Source of the DNA: Draconibacterium halophilum
Lineage (GTDB): Bacteria; Bacteroidota; Bacteroidia; Bacteroidales; Prolixibacteraceae
NCBI RefSeq assembly: GCF_010448835.1
Contig: NZ_CP048409.1
Location: 1,496,001 to 1,560,000 of the forward strand
DNA length: 64,000 nt
Direction of reading: 5' to 3'
Shown here: positions 51,584 through 59,869 of the stretch, one piece after another
How the letters are laid out: the number at the start of each line of letters is the position of its first letter
Numbering within the stretch: position 1 is the stretch's first letter
The notes under the pieces: generated by a model
Seen by the model: the letters and a program-made list of their open reading frames with translations, nothing else
Databases searched by the model: none
Told to the model about the DNA's origin: nothing
Program-made: the position numbers and the translations under genes

Positions 51584-51628
51584 CCGTGAATTGAAAATAT
51601 TAACTCGATTAGAAAGGCTCTTCTGTAT
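51569..51628 (+). promoter_or_regulatory. Antiterminator helix of the Cys leader
   Basis: ATGCAGAAGA (51569-51578) pairs over 10 bp (one G-T) with TCTTCTGTAT (51619-51628). The 3' arm overlaps the terminator's 5' arm, so the two helices exclude each other. The 8-mer TGCAGAAG occurs in both the antiterminator arm (51570-51577) and the terminator 3' arm (51630-51637), as expected for competing arms. Confidence 0.7.
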
Positions 51629-51647
51629 TTGCAGAAGGGCTTTTTTT
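51613..51647 (+). terminator. Attenuator terminator before DUF2061
   Basis: AAAGGCTCTTCTG (51613-51625) pairs with CAGAAGGGCTTTT (51632-51644) over 13 bp including two G-T, with a 6-nt loop, and ends in seven T (51641-51647). It stands between the leader ORF and the first structural gene with no other gene to terminate, so it is an attenuator rather than an operon end. Confidence 0.88.
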
Positions 51648-51700
51648 ATGAAATAACAAAAACCGATTGATGATGCAGTGCTATTAAGAGGACGAGGATT

Positions 51701-51958
51701 ATGACAAAAAGAAGAGCAAACAGGAAAACAGGTGAAAAAAAACGCAGGAGTATTGTAAAAACGCTTTCGTGGCGAACAATTGGAACGATTGATACCATTT
51801 TAATCTCATGGATTGTAGTGGGCGATATAAATTTTGCAATTACTATTGGTGGAGTTGAGCTCTTTACGAAAATGGCCTTGTACTTTTTTCACGAGCGTGC
51901 CTGGAACAAAATCAACTTCGGACGGGTTAAAGATACACCTATTGAATACGAAATTTAA
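51701..51958 (+). CDS. DUF2061 small membrane protein
   Basis: 85 residues: basic N-terminus (TKRRANRKTGEKKRRS), then the DUF2061 core KTLSWRTIGTIDTILISWIVVGD with a membrane segment, and a second hydrophobic stretch ending FFHERAWNKINFG. DUF2061 proteins are small predicted membrane proteins that in Bacteroidota and Proteobacteria tend to sit with sulfate-assimilation genes, sometimes fused or adjacent to adenylyltransferase/kinase genes. Function is unknown; a role in transport of sulfur or nucleotide intermediates would be a guess. First structural gene of the operon; it shares TAATG with the next gene. Confidence 0.85.
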   Translation: MTKRRANRKTGEKKRRSIVKTLSWRTIGTIDTILISWIVVGDINFAITIGGVELFTKMALYFFHERAWNKINFGRVKDTPIEYEI

Positions 51959-52416
51959 TGATTATGGCAGTTAAGAATTTTTTACCGATTGCAATTGATA
52001 TTGCCAACCAGAAAATACTGATCGTTGGCGGCGGACAAAGTGCTTACAGTAAACTTAAGATTTTGCAACGCCACAATGCCGAAGTTGAAATACTGGCCAT
52101 TAAAGTGTGCGATGAAATAAAAAACAGCGACGTGAAATACACGGAAGCACCCTACCATAAGAAATATTTAAAAGACTATTTAATGCTTTATTCCTGTTCC
52201 AATAACGAAGAGCTCGACCGGCAAATAGAAAAAGACTGCCGCGAGGAAAAGGTATTAGTTAATATTCATGATAAACCAGATCGCTGTCAATTTGTTTCAC
52301 CTGCTATCTACCGGCATGGAAATATTTCGGTGGCGGTAAGCTCCAATGGCGAGAATGTTTATGAATCGATAAGAATAAGAAATTTAATAAAAGATAAGTT
52401 GCACATTGAAGATTGA
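51958..52416 (+). CDS. Siroheme synthase, precorrin-2 dehydrogenase/sirohydrochlorin ferrochelatase
   Basis: 152 residues: Rossmann NAD-binding domain (KILIVGGGQSAYSKLKIL) and the short Met8p-like second domain (VLVNIHDKPDRCQFVSPAIYRHGNISVAVSSNG). This corresponds to the N-terminal half of CysG: it oxidises precorrin-2 to sirohydrochlorin with NAD and inserts iron. The methyltransferase half is encoded separately as cobA at 57132. The catalytic Asp lies in the DKPDRC region. Start overlaps the DUF2061 stop (TAATG); an alternative ATG two codons later (51964) is possible. Confidence 0.88.
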   Translation: MIMAVKNFLPIAIDIANQKILIVGGGQSAYSKLKILQRHNAEVEILAIKVCDEIKNSDVKYTEAPYHKKYLKDYLMLYSCSNNEELDRQIEKDCREEKVLVNIHDKPDRCQFVSPAIYRHGNISVAVSSNGENVYESIRIRNLIKDKLHIED

Positions 52417-52457
52417 TTGGGATTATTTCAATTCAGTCTCGTAATTAAAAATCAGAA

Positions 52458-54260
52458 ATGAGTTTAAAAACAAATCCATTAAATGATGCACAGTTAAGTG
52501 CTTTAGGCCAGTTGGTTGAAGGCTTGAATAAAGAACAGACCATATGGCTGAATGGTTATTTTGAAGGGCGACTGGCAGCCCTTGGCGGTGTTAAAGTTCC
52601 GCTTGCCGAAAGTACAGCAGCTGCTGCTCCGGCACCTCAAAGTACAATTAAGCTTACCATATTGTTTGGTACCGAAACCGGACATTCACAAGGTTTGGCC
52701 GAAAAATTAGGAGAAAAGGCTTCGTTTAAAGGAATTGATGCCCAGGTTTTAAGTTTGTACGATTACAATTACAAAAAACTGCATGATGAAGAAAATGTAG
52801 CCATAATTGTCAGTACGCATGGAGAAGGAGATCCGCCGGATATGGCCGAAGATTTTTACAAATACGTAACCGGGAAACGCGCGCCACAGCTCGATGGTGT
52901 AAACTATTCGGTGTTGGCGCTGGGCGACAAAACGTACAAGCACTTTTGTAAAACAGGCGAAGAGATTGATGAGGCACTTAAGAGCCGGGGAGGTTACCGT
53001 ATTACAGCAGCCGTAAAATGCGATGTGGATTACGAACAACCATCAGAAACGTGGATGAACAACTTTTTGCTGAATCTTTCACCGGCCGAAACACCGGAGC
53101 CTGTTAATGGCAATGCTCCGGCTGCAGTTTCGGAAGGAGGTTTCGGAGAGGAGTTCTCGAAATCAAATCCATACATGGCAACGGTTTTGGAAAAAGTTAG
53201 GATTACCGGAAACGATTCAGACAAGGAAGTGTACCATGTAGAACTTTCGCTGGAAGGATCGGGGCTTGAATATGAGCCGGGCGATTCGCTGGGAATTTTC
53301 ACTAAAAATCCGAAGCCTTTGGTTGAGGATATTCTGGCATTCACTGGTTTTGATCCGGAACAGAAAGTTGATGTTGGTGAGGATGAAATGAGTATAAAAG
53401 AAGCTTTGTCGCATCATCTTGAAATTACAATGCTGACTTTTGATCTGCTGAATAAATACCAGGAAAAAACAGAAAATGCTGAGCTGGCAAAATTACTTGC
53501 CGACGATGCGGCGCTCGATGAATACTTGTATGGACATGATGTACTCGATCTGTTGGAAGATTACCCCTACGAATGGAACGCACATAAACTGGTTGAGGTG
53601 CTCCGCCCGATTCCGGCCCGATTGTATTCTATTTCTTCGAGTATGGAAAGTGTAGGAGAAGAGGTTCATGTAACAGTTTCTGTTGTACGTTACGAACGTA
53701 AAAACCGCAAACGAAACGGAGCATGTTCGTCGCACCTGGCCGATAGCATTGAGATTGACGGGCAGATTCCGGTTTACATCGACAAAAATCCGTCGTTTAA
53801 ATTGCCGGCCAACGGATCTAAAATAATCATGGTTGGCGCCGGAACCGGCGTAGCTCCATATCGTGCATTTATGCAACATCGCGAAAGTTTGGGCATTAAA
53901 GGCGAGTCGTGGTTGTTTTTTGGCGACCGTCGTTTTAATTCCGATTTCCTTTACCAAACCGAGTGGCAAAAATTAAAGAAGAACGAAACTCTAACCAAAA
54001 TAGATGTAGCTTTTAGTCGCGACCAGGAAGAAAAAGTATACGTGCAGCACAAGCTTAAAGAGCAGCAAAGGGAGGTGTTTGATTGGCTGGAGAACGGAGC
54101 TCATCTTTATCTGTGTGGCGATATGAAATACATGGCCAAAGACGTAAACAAGGCTTTACTTGATATTATTCAAACCCAGGGTGGTGTTAGTGAAAAACAA
54201 GCCGAAAAATATGTGAAAAATTTGAAGCGTGAAAAACGTTTCCAGACCGATGTTTATTAA
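52458..54260 (+). CDS. cysJ: Sulfite reductase flavoprotein subunit
   Basis: 600 residues: flavodoxin-like FMN domain (about 66-200, LFGTETGHSQGLAEKLG, STHGEGDPPDMAEDF), connecting domain, FAD domain (RLYSISSSM, about 395; CSSHLAD) and NADP(H) domain (IMVGAGTGVAPYRAFMQHR, YLCGDMKYMAKDV) ending in aromatic DVY. It moves electrons from NADPH via FAD and FMN to the siroheme subunit CysI for six-electron reduction of sulfite to sulfide. The N-terminal 60 residues resemble the flavoprotein's subunit-contact region. The gene is followed by two hairpins before cysI. Confidence 0.96.
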   Translation: MSLKTNPLNDAQLSALGQLVEGLNKEQTIWLNGYFEGRLAALGGVKVPLAESTAAAAPAPQSTIKLTILFGTETGHSQGLAEKLGEKASFKGIDAQVLSLYDYNYKKLHDEENVAIIVSTHGEGDPPDMAEDFYKYVTGKRAPQLDGVNYSVLALGDKTYKHFCKTGEEIDEALKSRGGYRITAAVKCDVDYEQPSETWMNNFLLNLSPAETPEPVNGNAPAAVSEGGFGEEFSKSNPYMATVLEKVRITGNDSDKEVYHVELSLEGSGLEYEPGDSLGIFTKNPKPLVEDILAFTGFDPEQKVDVGEDEMSIKEALSHHLEITMLTFDLLNKYQEKTENAELAKLLADDAALDEYLYGHDVLDLLEDYPYEWNAHKLVEVLRPIPARLYSISSSMESVGEEVHVTVSVVRYERKNRKRNGACSSHLADSIEIDGQIPVYIDKNPSFKLPANGSKIIMVGAGTGVAPYRAFMQHRESLGIKGESWLFFGDRRFNSDFLYQTEWQKLKKNETLTKIDVAFSRDQEEKVYVQHKLKEQQREVFDWLENGAHLYLCGDMKYMAKDVNKALLDIIQTQGGVSEKQAEKYVKNLKREKRFQTDVY

Positions 54261-54309
54261 TGATACTCATCTTTTAAAAGAGAATCGCATTAAAAGTTGA
54301 TAGTCGAAC

Positions 54310-54383
54310 TTATCCCGATAACGAAGTTCATCGGGATAAATAAAATTAAGAGAACGACTGCATTTACCTTCATGTAGTCGTTC
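54310..54383 (+). promoter_or_regulatory. Two intercistronic hairpins between cysJ and cysI
   Basis: Hairpin 1: TTATCCCGAT (54310-54319) with ATCGGGATAA (54330-54339), perfect 10 bp. Hairpin 2: GAACGACT (54352-54359) with AGTCGTTC (54376-54383). No T-runs, so processing/stability elements or palindromic repeats rather than terminators. Confidence 0.5.
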
Positions 54384-54405
54384 CCGAAACTATAACCCAA
54401 AAATA

Positions 54406-56106
54406 ATGAGTGAAAATATTAACTGGCAAGAGCTTTCAGAAGTTGAAAAGCTCAAATACGAAAGTAACTTCCTACGCGGAACTTTGCCTGAGAGTCTGTC
54501 TGATCCGATTACCGGGGCAATCTCGGATGGCGATACACAAATTTCAAAATTTCATGGCATCTATCAGCAGTCGGATCGCGATATTGACAAGGAACGAAAA
54601 AGTCAGAAGCTCGAACCTGCTTATTCTTTTCTTATCCGTTTGCGTATGCCTGGTGGAAAATTTACACCGGAGCAATGGCTGAAGATGGATGAGTTATCGG
54701 AGAAATATGCCAACGGTACTTTAAAGTTGACTACACGGCAAACCTTTCAGTTGCATGGCGTTCTGAAACGGAATTTGAAAGCGACCATAAAAGGAATGAA
54801 TGATAGCCTGATGGATACCATCGCGGCTTGTGGCGACGTAAACCGTAATGTGATGAGCCATGCCAACCCGGCGCAGTCGTCGTTTCATGCTGAAGTGATT
54901 GAAACGGCCAAGAAAATAAGCGAACACCTTTTGCCAAAAACCAATGCGTATCACGAAATATGGCTGGATAAAAAACTGGTGGCCGATAGTAAAGAGGAAG
55001 TGGAGCCCTTGTATGGTAATCGTTATCTGCCTCGTAAATTTAAAATTGGAATTGTAATTCCTCCGCATAACGATTGCGATGTTTTTTCGCAGGATTTGGG
55101 CTTTATTGCCATTATTGAAGACGGAAAAATTGTTGGCTATAATATTGCTGTTGGCGGTGGTTTGGGAACCACTTTTGGGAAACCCGAAACTTATCCGAGA
55201 ACCGGAACTGTAATTGGTTTTTGTACACCCGATCAGATCATTGATGTAGCAGAAAAAGTAGTTGCGGTACAACGCGATAACGGTAACCGCAAAGACCGAA
55301 AACAAGCCCGTTTGAAATACACCATCGACCGAATAGGAGTGGAGGAATTTACTGCCGAGTTAACCAAATATTTAGGATCTGAACTAGAGCCCGAAAGACC
55401 GTATTCTTTAGACCGGAACGGCGATGATTTTGGCTGGATAAAAGGCAGCGACAAAAAATGGCACCTTACTTATTTTGTTGAAGGTGGCCGCGTACTCGAC
55501 CGCGGTGAGTACAAATTAAAAACAGCGCTGCGTGAAATTTCACAAGTAATCGACGGCGACATTATTCTTACCGGAAATCAGAACCTGATCATCTCGGGAG
55601 TAAGTACAAAAGCGAAGAACCAGGTTGACGCTTTGCTAAATACCTATGGTGTATCTCCGGAAGATATTTCAGGTTTACGAAAAAATTCTATCGCTTGTGT
55701 GGCTTTACCAACTTGTCCGCTGGCTTTTGCTGAGGCCGAGCGTTACCTGCCCGATTTAGTATCTAAAATTGAAACTATTCTGAATGAACACGAGCTCGGC
55801 AAAGAAGAAATTGTAATTAGAATGACTGGCTGCCCAAATGGTTGCGGACGTCCGTACCTGGCCGAAATTGGCCTGATCGGGAAGTCGCCGGGCTACTACA
55901 ACTTATACCTTGGTGGAAGTTTTAACGGATCGCGGTTGAACACGCTTTACAAGCAAACCATAAACGAGGAAGAGATACTGAACGAGCTGCGTCTGATAAT
56001 TGCTGATTTTGCAGCAAATCGAAAGGATGGTGAGCATTTTGGCGACTTTGTCATCCGCAAAAACTATGTGGAGGAAATTAAAGAAGGCAAGGATTTTAAA
56101 CACTAA
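54406..56106 (+). CDS. cysI: Sulfite reductase hemoprotein subunit
   Basis: 566 residues. Two ferredoxin-like half repeats and the siroheme/[4Fe-4S] motif CVALPTC (about 428-434) with MTGCPNGCGRP (about 471-481) supply the four Cys ligands, one bridging siroheme iron and cluster. GDVNRNVMSHANP is the family's N-terminal siroheme-contact region. CysI receives electrons from CysJ to reduce sulfite to sulfide. 146 bp after cysJ; same strand and presumably the same transcript. The siroheme cofactor is made by the flanking dehydrogenase/chelatase and methyltransferase genes. Confidence 0.96.
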   Translation: MSENINWQELSEVEKLKYESNFLRGTLPESLSDPITGAISDGDTQISKFHGIYQQSDRDIDKERKSQKLEPAYSFLIRLRMPGGKFTPEQWLKMDELSEKYANGTLKLTTRQTFQLHGVLKRNLKATIKGMNDSLMDTIAACGDVNRNVMSHANPAQSSFHAEVIETAKKISEHLLPKTNAYHEIWLDKKLVADSKEEVEPLYGNRYLPRKFKIGIVIPPHNDCDVFSQDLGFIAIIEDGKIVGYNIAVGGGLGTTFGKPETYPRTGTVIGFCTPDQIIDVAEKVVAVQRDNGNRKDRKQARLKYTIDRIGVEEFTAELTKYLGSELEPERPYSLDRNGDDFGWIKGSDKKWHLTYFVEGGRVLDRGEYKLKTALREISQVIDGDIILTGNQNLIISGVSTKAKNQVDALLNTYGVSPEDISGLRKNSIACVALPTCPLAFAEAERYLPDLVSKIETILNEHELGKEEIVIRMTGCPNGCGRPYLAEIGLIGKSPGYYNLYLGGSFNGSRLNTLYKQTINEEEILNELRLIIADFAANRKDGEHFGDFVIRKNYVEEIKEGKDFKH

Positions 56107-56141
56107 TTTGATTGATATTGGATCTCTGGAGCTTTTCTTTC

Positions 56142-56204
56142 CGTCATTCCGAATTTATTTCGGAATCTAAAAGGTGAAGATGCTGAAACAAGTTCAGCAT
56201 GACG
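56142..56204. repeat. REP-like three-way palindromic element
   Basis: CGTCAT (56142-56147) pairs with ATGACG (56199-56204). Inside are ATTCCGAA/TTCGGAAT (56146-56166) and ATGCTGAA/TTCAGCAT (56180-56200). This resembles an interspersed palindrome recurrent between genes in many Bacteroidota (from recall). It interrupts the cysI-SDR interval. Confidence 0.6.
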
Positions 56205-56289
56205 AGATATCAGAGATAGAGTGATGTTATTAGTATTCGTCCGGAAATGTCGGGCAAGGCAGAAATTAAAACTTAAAAAGCAAGAGAAC

Positions 56290-57129
56290 ATGAGAAGAAC
56301 AGTATCGATATTAGGTTGCGGATGGTTAGGAACGGCATTGGGACGGTCATTTCTCCGAAAAGGTTGGAAAGTTAAAGGCTCGGTAGCTTCAACGCAAAGT
56401 TACAACCGACTTGAGGTGAGTGGAATTAGTGCATTTTATGTGAAAGCCAAACCGAAATCGCTGACCGTAGATTACAATAGTTTTTTCAATACCGATGTGC
56501 TTATTATCAGCATTCCGCCAACGCGAACCGATTGTGTGGAGGACTCATTTCCACAAAAAATTGAGCAGGTGATTACCAAAGTCGAAGAGCTGAGCATTAA
56601 AAAAGTGATTTTCATTTCTTCAACTTCAGTTTACCAGTCGAAAAATACAGAAGTGAAAGAAGGCGATGAAGGAACGCCGGAGAAAGCCAGTGGCAGGGCT
56701 TTGCTGAAAGCGGAAAAACTGCTGCTGGAAAACCCGGCATTTCAAACAACGGTAATTCGTTTTGGGGGTTTGATCGGTTACGACCGCAATCCGGCACGTT
56801 TTGTACAAGGCCGCAATAAGCCAGTTCAAGATGCTCCTGTAAATCTTATCCATCGCGACGACTGTATAAATATTGTCACTCAAATCATTGAAAAGGATAT
56901 TTGGGGCGAGGTGTTTAATGCGGCAAGCCCGGAGCATCCCGGCCGAAATGAGTTTTATGCCAAAGCTGCAAAAATTAGCGAATTGCCTGTCCCGGAATTT
57001 TCAAAAGAAAAAGGAGATTATAAGGTGATTAACAGCGATAAACTCATTCATGCATTGGATTATAAGTTTGCATATCAGAGTCCAATGGACTATTTAAAAG
57101 AAGTGGAAGAGTGGACCTACAGAATTTAG
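56290..57129 (+). CDS. SDR-type NAD(P)-dependent epimerase/oxidoreductase (YeeZ-like)
   Basis: Start at 56290 (MRRTVSILGCGWLGTALG) gives 279 residues; the longer frame from 56221 begins with 23 non-family residues crossing the repeat. The Rossmann motif GCGWLG (9-14), FISSTSVYQS (catalytic Ser/Tyr region) and RFGGLIGYDRNPARFV fit atypical extended SDRs of the YeeZ group, whose substrates are unknown. It lies between cysI and cobA, 2 bp from the latter, so it probably belongs to the operon. A siroheme/sulfur role is suggested only by position. Confidence 0.82.
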   Translation: MRRTVSILGCGWLGTALGRSFLRKGWKVKGSVASTQSYNRLEVSGISAFYVKAKPKSLTVDYNSFFNTDVLIISIPPTRTDCVEDSFPQKIEQVITKVEELSIKKVIFISSTSVYQSKNTEVKEGDEGTPEKASGRALLKAEKLLLENPAFQTTVIRFGGLIGYDRNPARFVQGRNKPVQDAPVNLIHRDDCINIVTQIIEKDIWGEVFNAASPEHPGRNEFYAKAAKISELPVPEFSKEKGDYKVINSDKLIHALDYKFAYQSPMDYLKEVEEWTYRI

Positions 57130-57131
57130 GG

Positions 57132-57857
57132 ATGGAACAGTTGGGTAAAGTATATATTGTAGGTGCAGGCCCCGGACCGGCAGATTTGCTCACCGTAAAA
57201 GCGCATAATTGTATTAAAGAGGCAGATGTGATTTTATACGATGCGTTGATTTCGCGCGATGTTCGCGCGCTTTTTCCTGAAAATGCAGAACTTATTTTTG
57301 TGGGTAAACGTGCTGGGGACGGGGTAGACGTTACGGAACGGCAAAACTCGATTCACCAAAAAATTGAAAAGTATGCCAAGCAGGGGAAAGTCGTGGTTCG
57401 TGTAAAATCGGGCGATCCGATGATCTTTAGCCGGGGAGCCGAAGAAACTTCGTTTCTGGAGGAAAAGAATATTTCTTTTGAATTGGTACCTGGGATTTCG
57501 GCGTTTAATGCAGCATCAGCCGAATTTGGTATTCCGTTAACCGACCGGCGAGGAAGCAACTCGCTGCACCTGCTTTCGGGGCGCGATGTTGCCGGAAAAC
57601 TGTTGAGCGTAAAACAACTGGTAAGTATTCTTGAAAACCGCGGGACTGCCGTAATTTATATGGGAACCAAAGTGCTTGAGGAAATATATGAAGCACTGGA
57701 CACGGTTCACAGGGAGTGTATTCAGGCTACGATTGTTTCGCGTTCGGGTAGATGGGATGCGCAAAAGGTTAAAGGAACATTGGAAGAAATGGTTGCTTTG
57801 AATAGTGAAACTCCGGTAAAAACTCCGGCTTTGATTTATCTGCGAATGGAATGTTGA
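57132..57857 (+). CDS. cobA: Uroporphyrinogen-III C-methyltransferase (SUMT)
   Basis: Start at 57132 (MEQLGKVYIVGAGPGPADLL), 241 residues; an upstream in-frame ATG at 57111 would overlap the SDR gene. Motifs: GAGPGPADLLTVKA, VRVKSGDPMIFSRGAEE, LVPGISAFNAASAEFGIPLTDR and the dimer/SAM region TAVIYMG. It methylates uroporphyrinogen III twice using S-adenosylmethionine to precorrin-2, the branch point to siroheme. It completes the siroheme set with the gene at 51958. Its substrate is made by the convergent hem cluster. Confidence 0.94.
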   Translation: MEQLGKVYIVGAGPGPADLLTVKAHNCIKEADVILYDALISRDVRALFPENAELIFVGKRAGDGVDVTERQNSIHQKIEKYAKQGKVVVRVKSGDPMIFSRGAEETSFLEEKNISFELVPGISAFNAASAEFGIPLTDRRGSNSLHLLSGRDVAGKLLSVKQLVSILENRGTAVIYMGTKVLEEIYEALDTVHRECIQATIVSRSGRWDAQKVKGTLEEMVALNSETPVKTPALIYLRMEC

Positions 57858-58349
57858 TTTAGCAATATGATTTTCCTTGCTGTATTGCAGTGCCCCCAAA
57901 AAATCATGGTAAGATTATTCTGGTTGCTTTTGTCTTCATGCCAGACGGGCAGTTCCTTTTCCGTTCGATGAAAAGGAACCAAAAATCTTGTCAAAAAGTA
58001 ACCTTTGTGTTTTTTCAATGTGGCGGATTATCCCGACTGACGGATTTTTGACGAGCCCGCACCTGTTTAATACAGATGTTTCATGAGTGGAACGGCCTCT
58101 TTTGGTATTTGCCTGGAGTTGAAATAAAATCCTAGTGAGAGCGGGAAGCTCCGAGTAGGCGAGGAGATCACCCGTCCGAATTTGGGTTTTATGAAACGTA
58201 GGGTAAAGATCAAAAGCAGCCTTGATCTTTTTGCTTCGTTTTTGCATTAAGGCAAAAATGAAGGCTTCCGGCAGGAGATTTAGCATATTCTTTTGACTCT
58301 CAACGGAAAGTGTTATACTCTGTGCTTTTCAAGCTGATCCAGAATGTTA
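57858..58349. other. Structured gene-free region between convergent cobA and hem genes
   Basis: 492 bp with three hairpins: GTTCCTTTTC/GAAAAGGAAC (57952-57979), AAAGATCAA/TTGATCTTT (58205-58230) and CTTCGTTTTTGC/GCAAAAATGAAG (58234-58263, one mismatch). ORFs inside (e.g. 57936-58286 minus) look spurious. It resembles an intergenic repeat type that I associate with this group, not verified. Confidence 0.5.
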
Positions 58350-58805
58350 TTAAGCGTAAATCGATAACAACGAAATAGCAATAAGAACAACCGCTATAGA
58401 ATAATAGATAAGAACCTTCTTGAAACGACTCTGACTTTTTGCCGAAAGAAATGAAGAGATTAATCCGAGGTTGGCAATAAAAAGAGCGAACAACATTAGA
58501 ACAATGTGTTCCACGGGCCACAATCTTTTTGCTACCAAATTATTGCTTTCGTCGGGAATGTACTGAAAATCGAAACCCGCCCCCAGGTTGGTAAACATGA
58601 TCAGCCCCAAGATAAGTTGCAGGTACAAAGCCACAATAAAAGCAATGGCAACATACTTGTCGGTTTTGGCGTAGGGAAGGTGGTTTTTTATTCCACGAAC
58701 CGAACGATAAATCAGCGTTGCCGCAAGCAGTAAAAATGATACACTTACAATATCGTGTATAATTTTTACTACGTCGGATGTGATTATAGCGTTCAGATTC
58801 GTCAT
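58350..58805 (-). CDS. Four-helix membrane protein, cytochrome b-like, unknown function
   Basis: 151 residues with four membrane helices (about 15-35, 48-70, 94-115, 128-149). Conserved-looking His residues lie in helix 1 (KIIHDIVSV) and helix 3 (PVEHIVLML), the pattern of small membrane proteins often labelled cytochrome-b-like, where such His pairs could ligate heme. No activity can be claimed. It follows hemE by 22 bp on the same strand, so a heme-linked role is possible. HemJ-type protoporphyrinogen oxidase was considered but the sequence does not clearly match. Confidence 0.68.
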   Translation of the reverse strand: MTNLNAIITSDVVKIIHDIVSVSFLLLAATLIYRSVRGIKNHLPYAKTDKYVAIAFIVALYLQLILGLIMFTNLGAGFDFQYIPDESNNLVAKRLWPVEHIVLMLFALFIANLGLISSFLSAKSQSRFKKVLIYYSIAVVLIAISLLSIYA

Positions 58806-58827
58806 TCCTTAATTTGTTGCTTGTTGT

Positions 58828-59859
58828 TTATCTATTCCAGTTTGCATTTTTAATCCAGTCGACAACGAATTTAGCATTTTCAACCGGAATGCCGGGAACA
58901 AATCCATGACCTACATTAAAAATCCATTTGTTATATTTGGCACCAAACTTAAGATATTCCTGCAATTTTGCTTCAATTACTTTCTGATCAGCAAACAAAA
59001 TACGCGGATCAAGATTTCCCTGAACGCCCATGTTATGCGGGATCATTTCGCGTGCTTCTTTAATAGGTACTTGCCAGTCGACACTAATAAAATTGGCATC
59101 GTCGGGTTGTAACTGTTTTAATCCGGTTCCCAAACCTTTCGGTAAGAAAATGGTTGGAGTCCCAGTTTTCATCACTGCCGCTGATATTTTTCGAACAAAC
59201 GGCATAATGAGTTCCATGTACAAATCAGCAGGAATAAGTCCGGCGTGTGTTTCAAAAATCTGAAAAGCTGCAACGCCATGTTTTACCTGGTTCAGCGCAT
59301 ACTCAATCGATAACTCGGTAATGGCACCTAACAGTTGTTTTGCCCGATTTTTGTTTTTATAAAGAAGCGAAACCGCATCGGGAAAGGTGTGGTTGGTACC
59401 TAATCCCTGAACCATGTAACAAAGTGTGGTAAACGGAGCTCCGCAGAAACCGATCAAAGGAAAATCCGCTGGTTTGGTTTCCTGAATTTTATCGATAACA
59501 TCATAGATGTAACCCAATTTTGTCGCATCGGGGTTGATGAGTGTCATCGGATCATCCAGATCTTTCAGTGCCTTAGCAAATCGTGGCCCCGAATCCGTGA
59601 ATGTCAGATCCATTCCCATTGCCTCGGGAATAACAAGGATGTCGGAAAAAAGAATGGCTGCATCCACGCCCAATTCGTGTACCGGAAGCAGTGTAACTTT
59701 GGCCGCCAGTTCCGGATCGCGCATCAGTTCTTTAAAACTGTACTGTTTTCGCATTTCAAGGTACGACGGCAAAACTCTTCCAGCCTGACGCATAAACCAA
59801 ACCGGAGGCCTTTCCGTTTTTTGCCCTTCCAGTGTTTTTATAAAAATTCCTTTTTCCAT
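58828..59859 (-). CDS. hemE: Uroporphyrinogen decarboxylase
   Basis: 343 residues. The substrate-binding signature PPVWFMRQAGRVLPSY (18-33), FSDILVIPEAMGM (catalytic Asp region), GFCGAPFTTLCYMVQG and VGHGFVPGIPVENA identify HemE. It removes four acetate carboxyls from uroporphyrinogen III to give coproporphyrinogen III, the committing step to heme versus siroheme. It lies 10 bp after hemL in the operon. Confidence 0.96.
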   Translation of the reverse strand: MEKGIFIKTLEGQKTERPPVWFMRQAGRVLPSYLEMRKQYSFKELMRDPELAAKVTLLPVHELGVDAAILFSDILVIPEAMGMDLTFTDSGPRFAKALKDLDDPMTLINPDATKLGYIYDVIDKIQETKPADFPLIGFCGAPFTTLCYMVQGLGTNHTFPDAVSLLYKNKNRAKQLLGAITELSIEYALNQVKHGVAAFQIFETHAGLIPADLYMELIMPFVRKISAAVMKTGTPTIFLPKGLGTGLKQLQPDDANFISVDWQVPIKEAREMIPHNMGVQGNLDPRILFADQKVIEAKLQEYLKFGAKYNKWIFNVGHGFVPGIPVENAKFVVDWIKNANWNR

Positions 59860-59869
59860 TTTCCTGATG

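Noticed and set aside
57936..58286. 116-codon ORF between cobA and the hem genes
   Set aside because: Consists of hairpin arms and repeat-like DNA; no domain, poor codon pattern.
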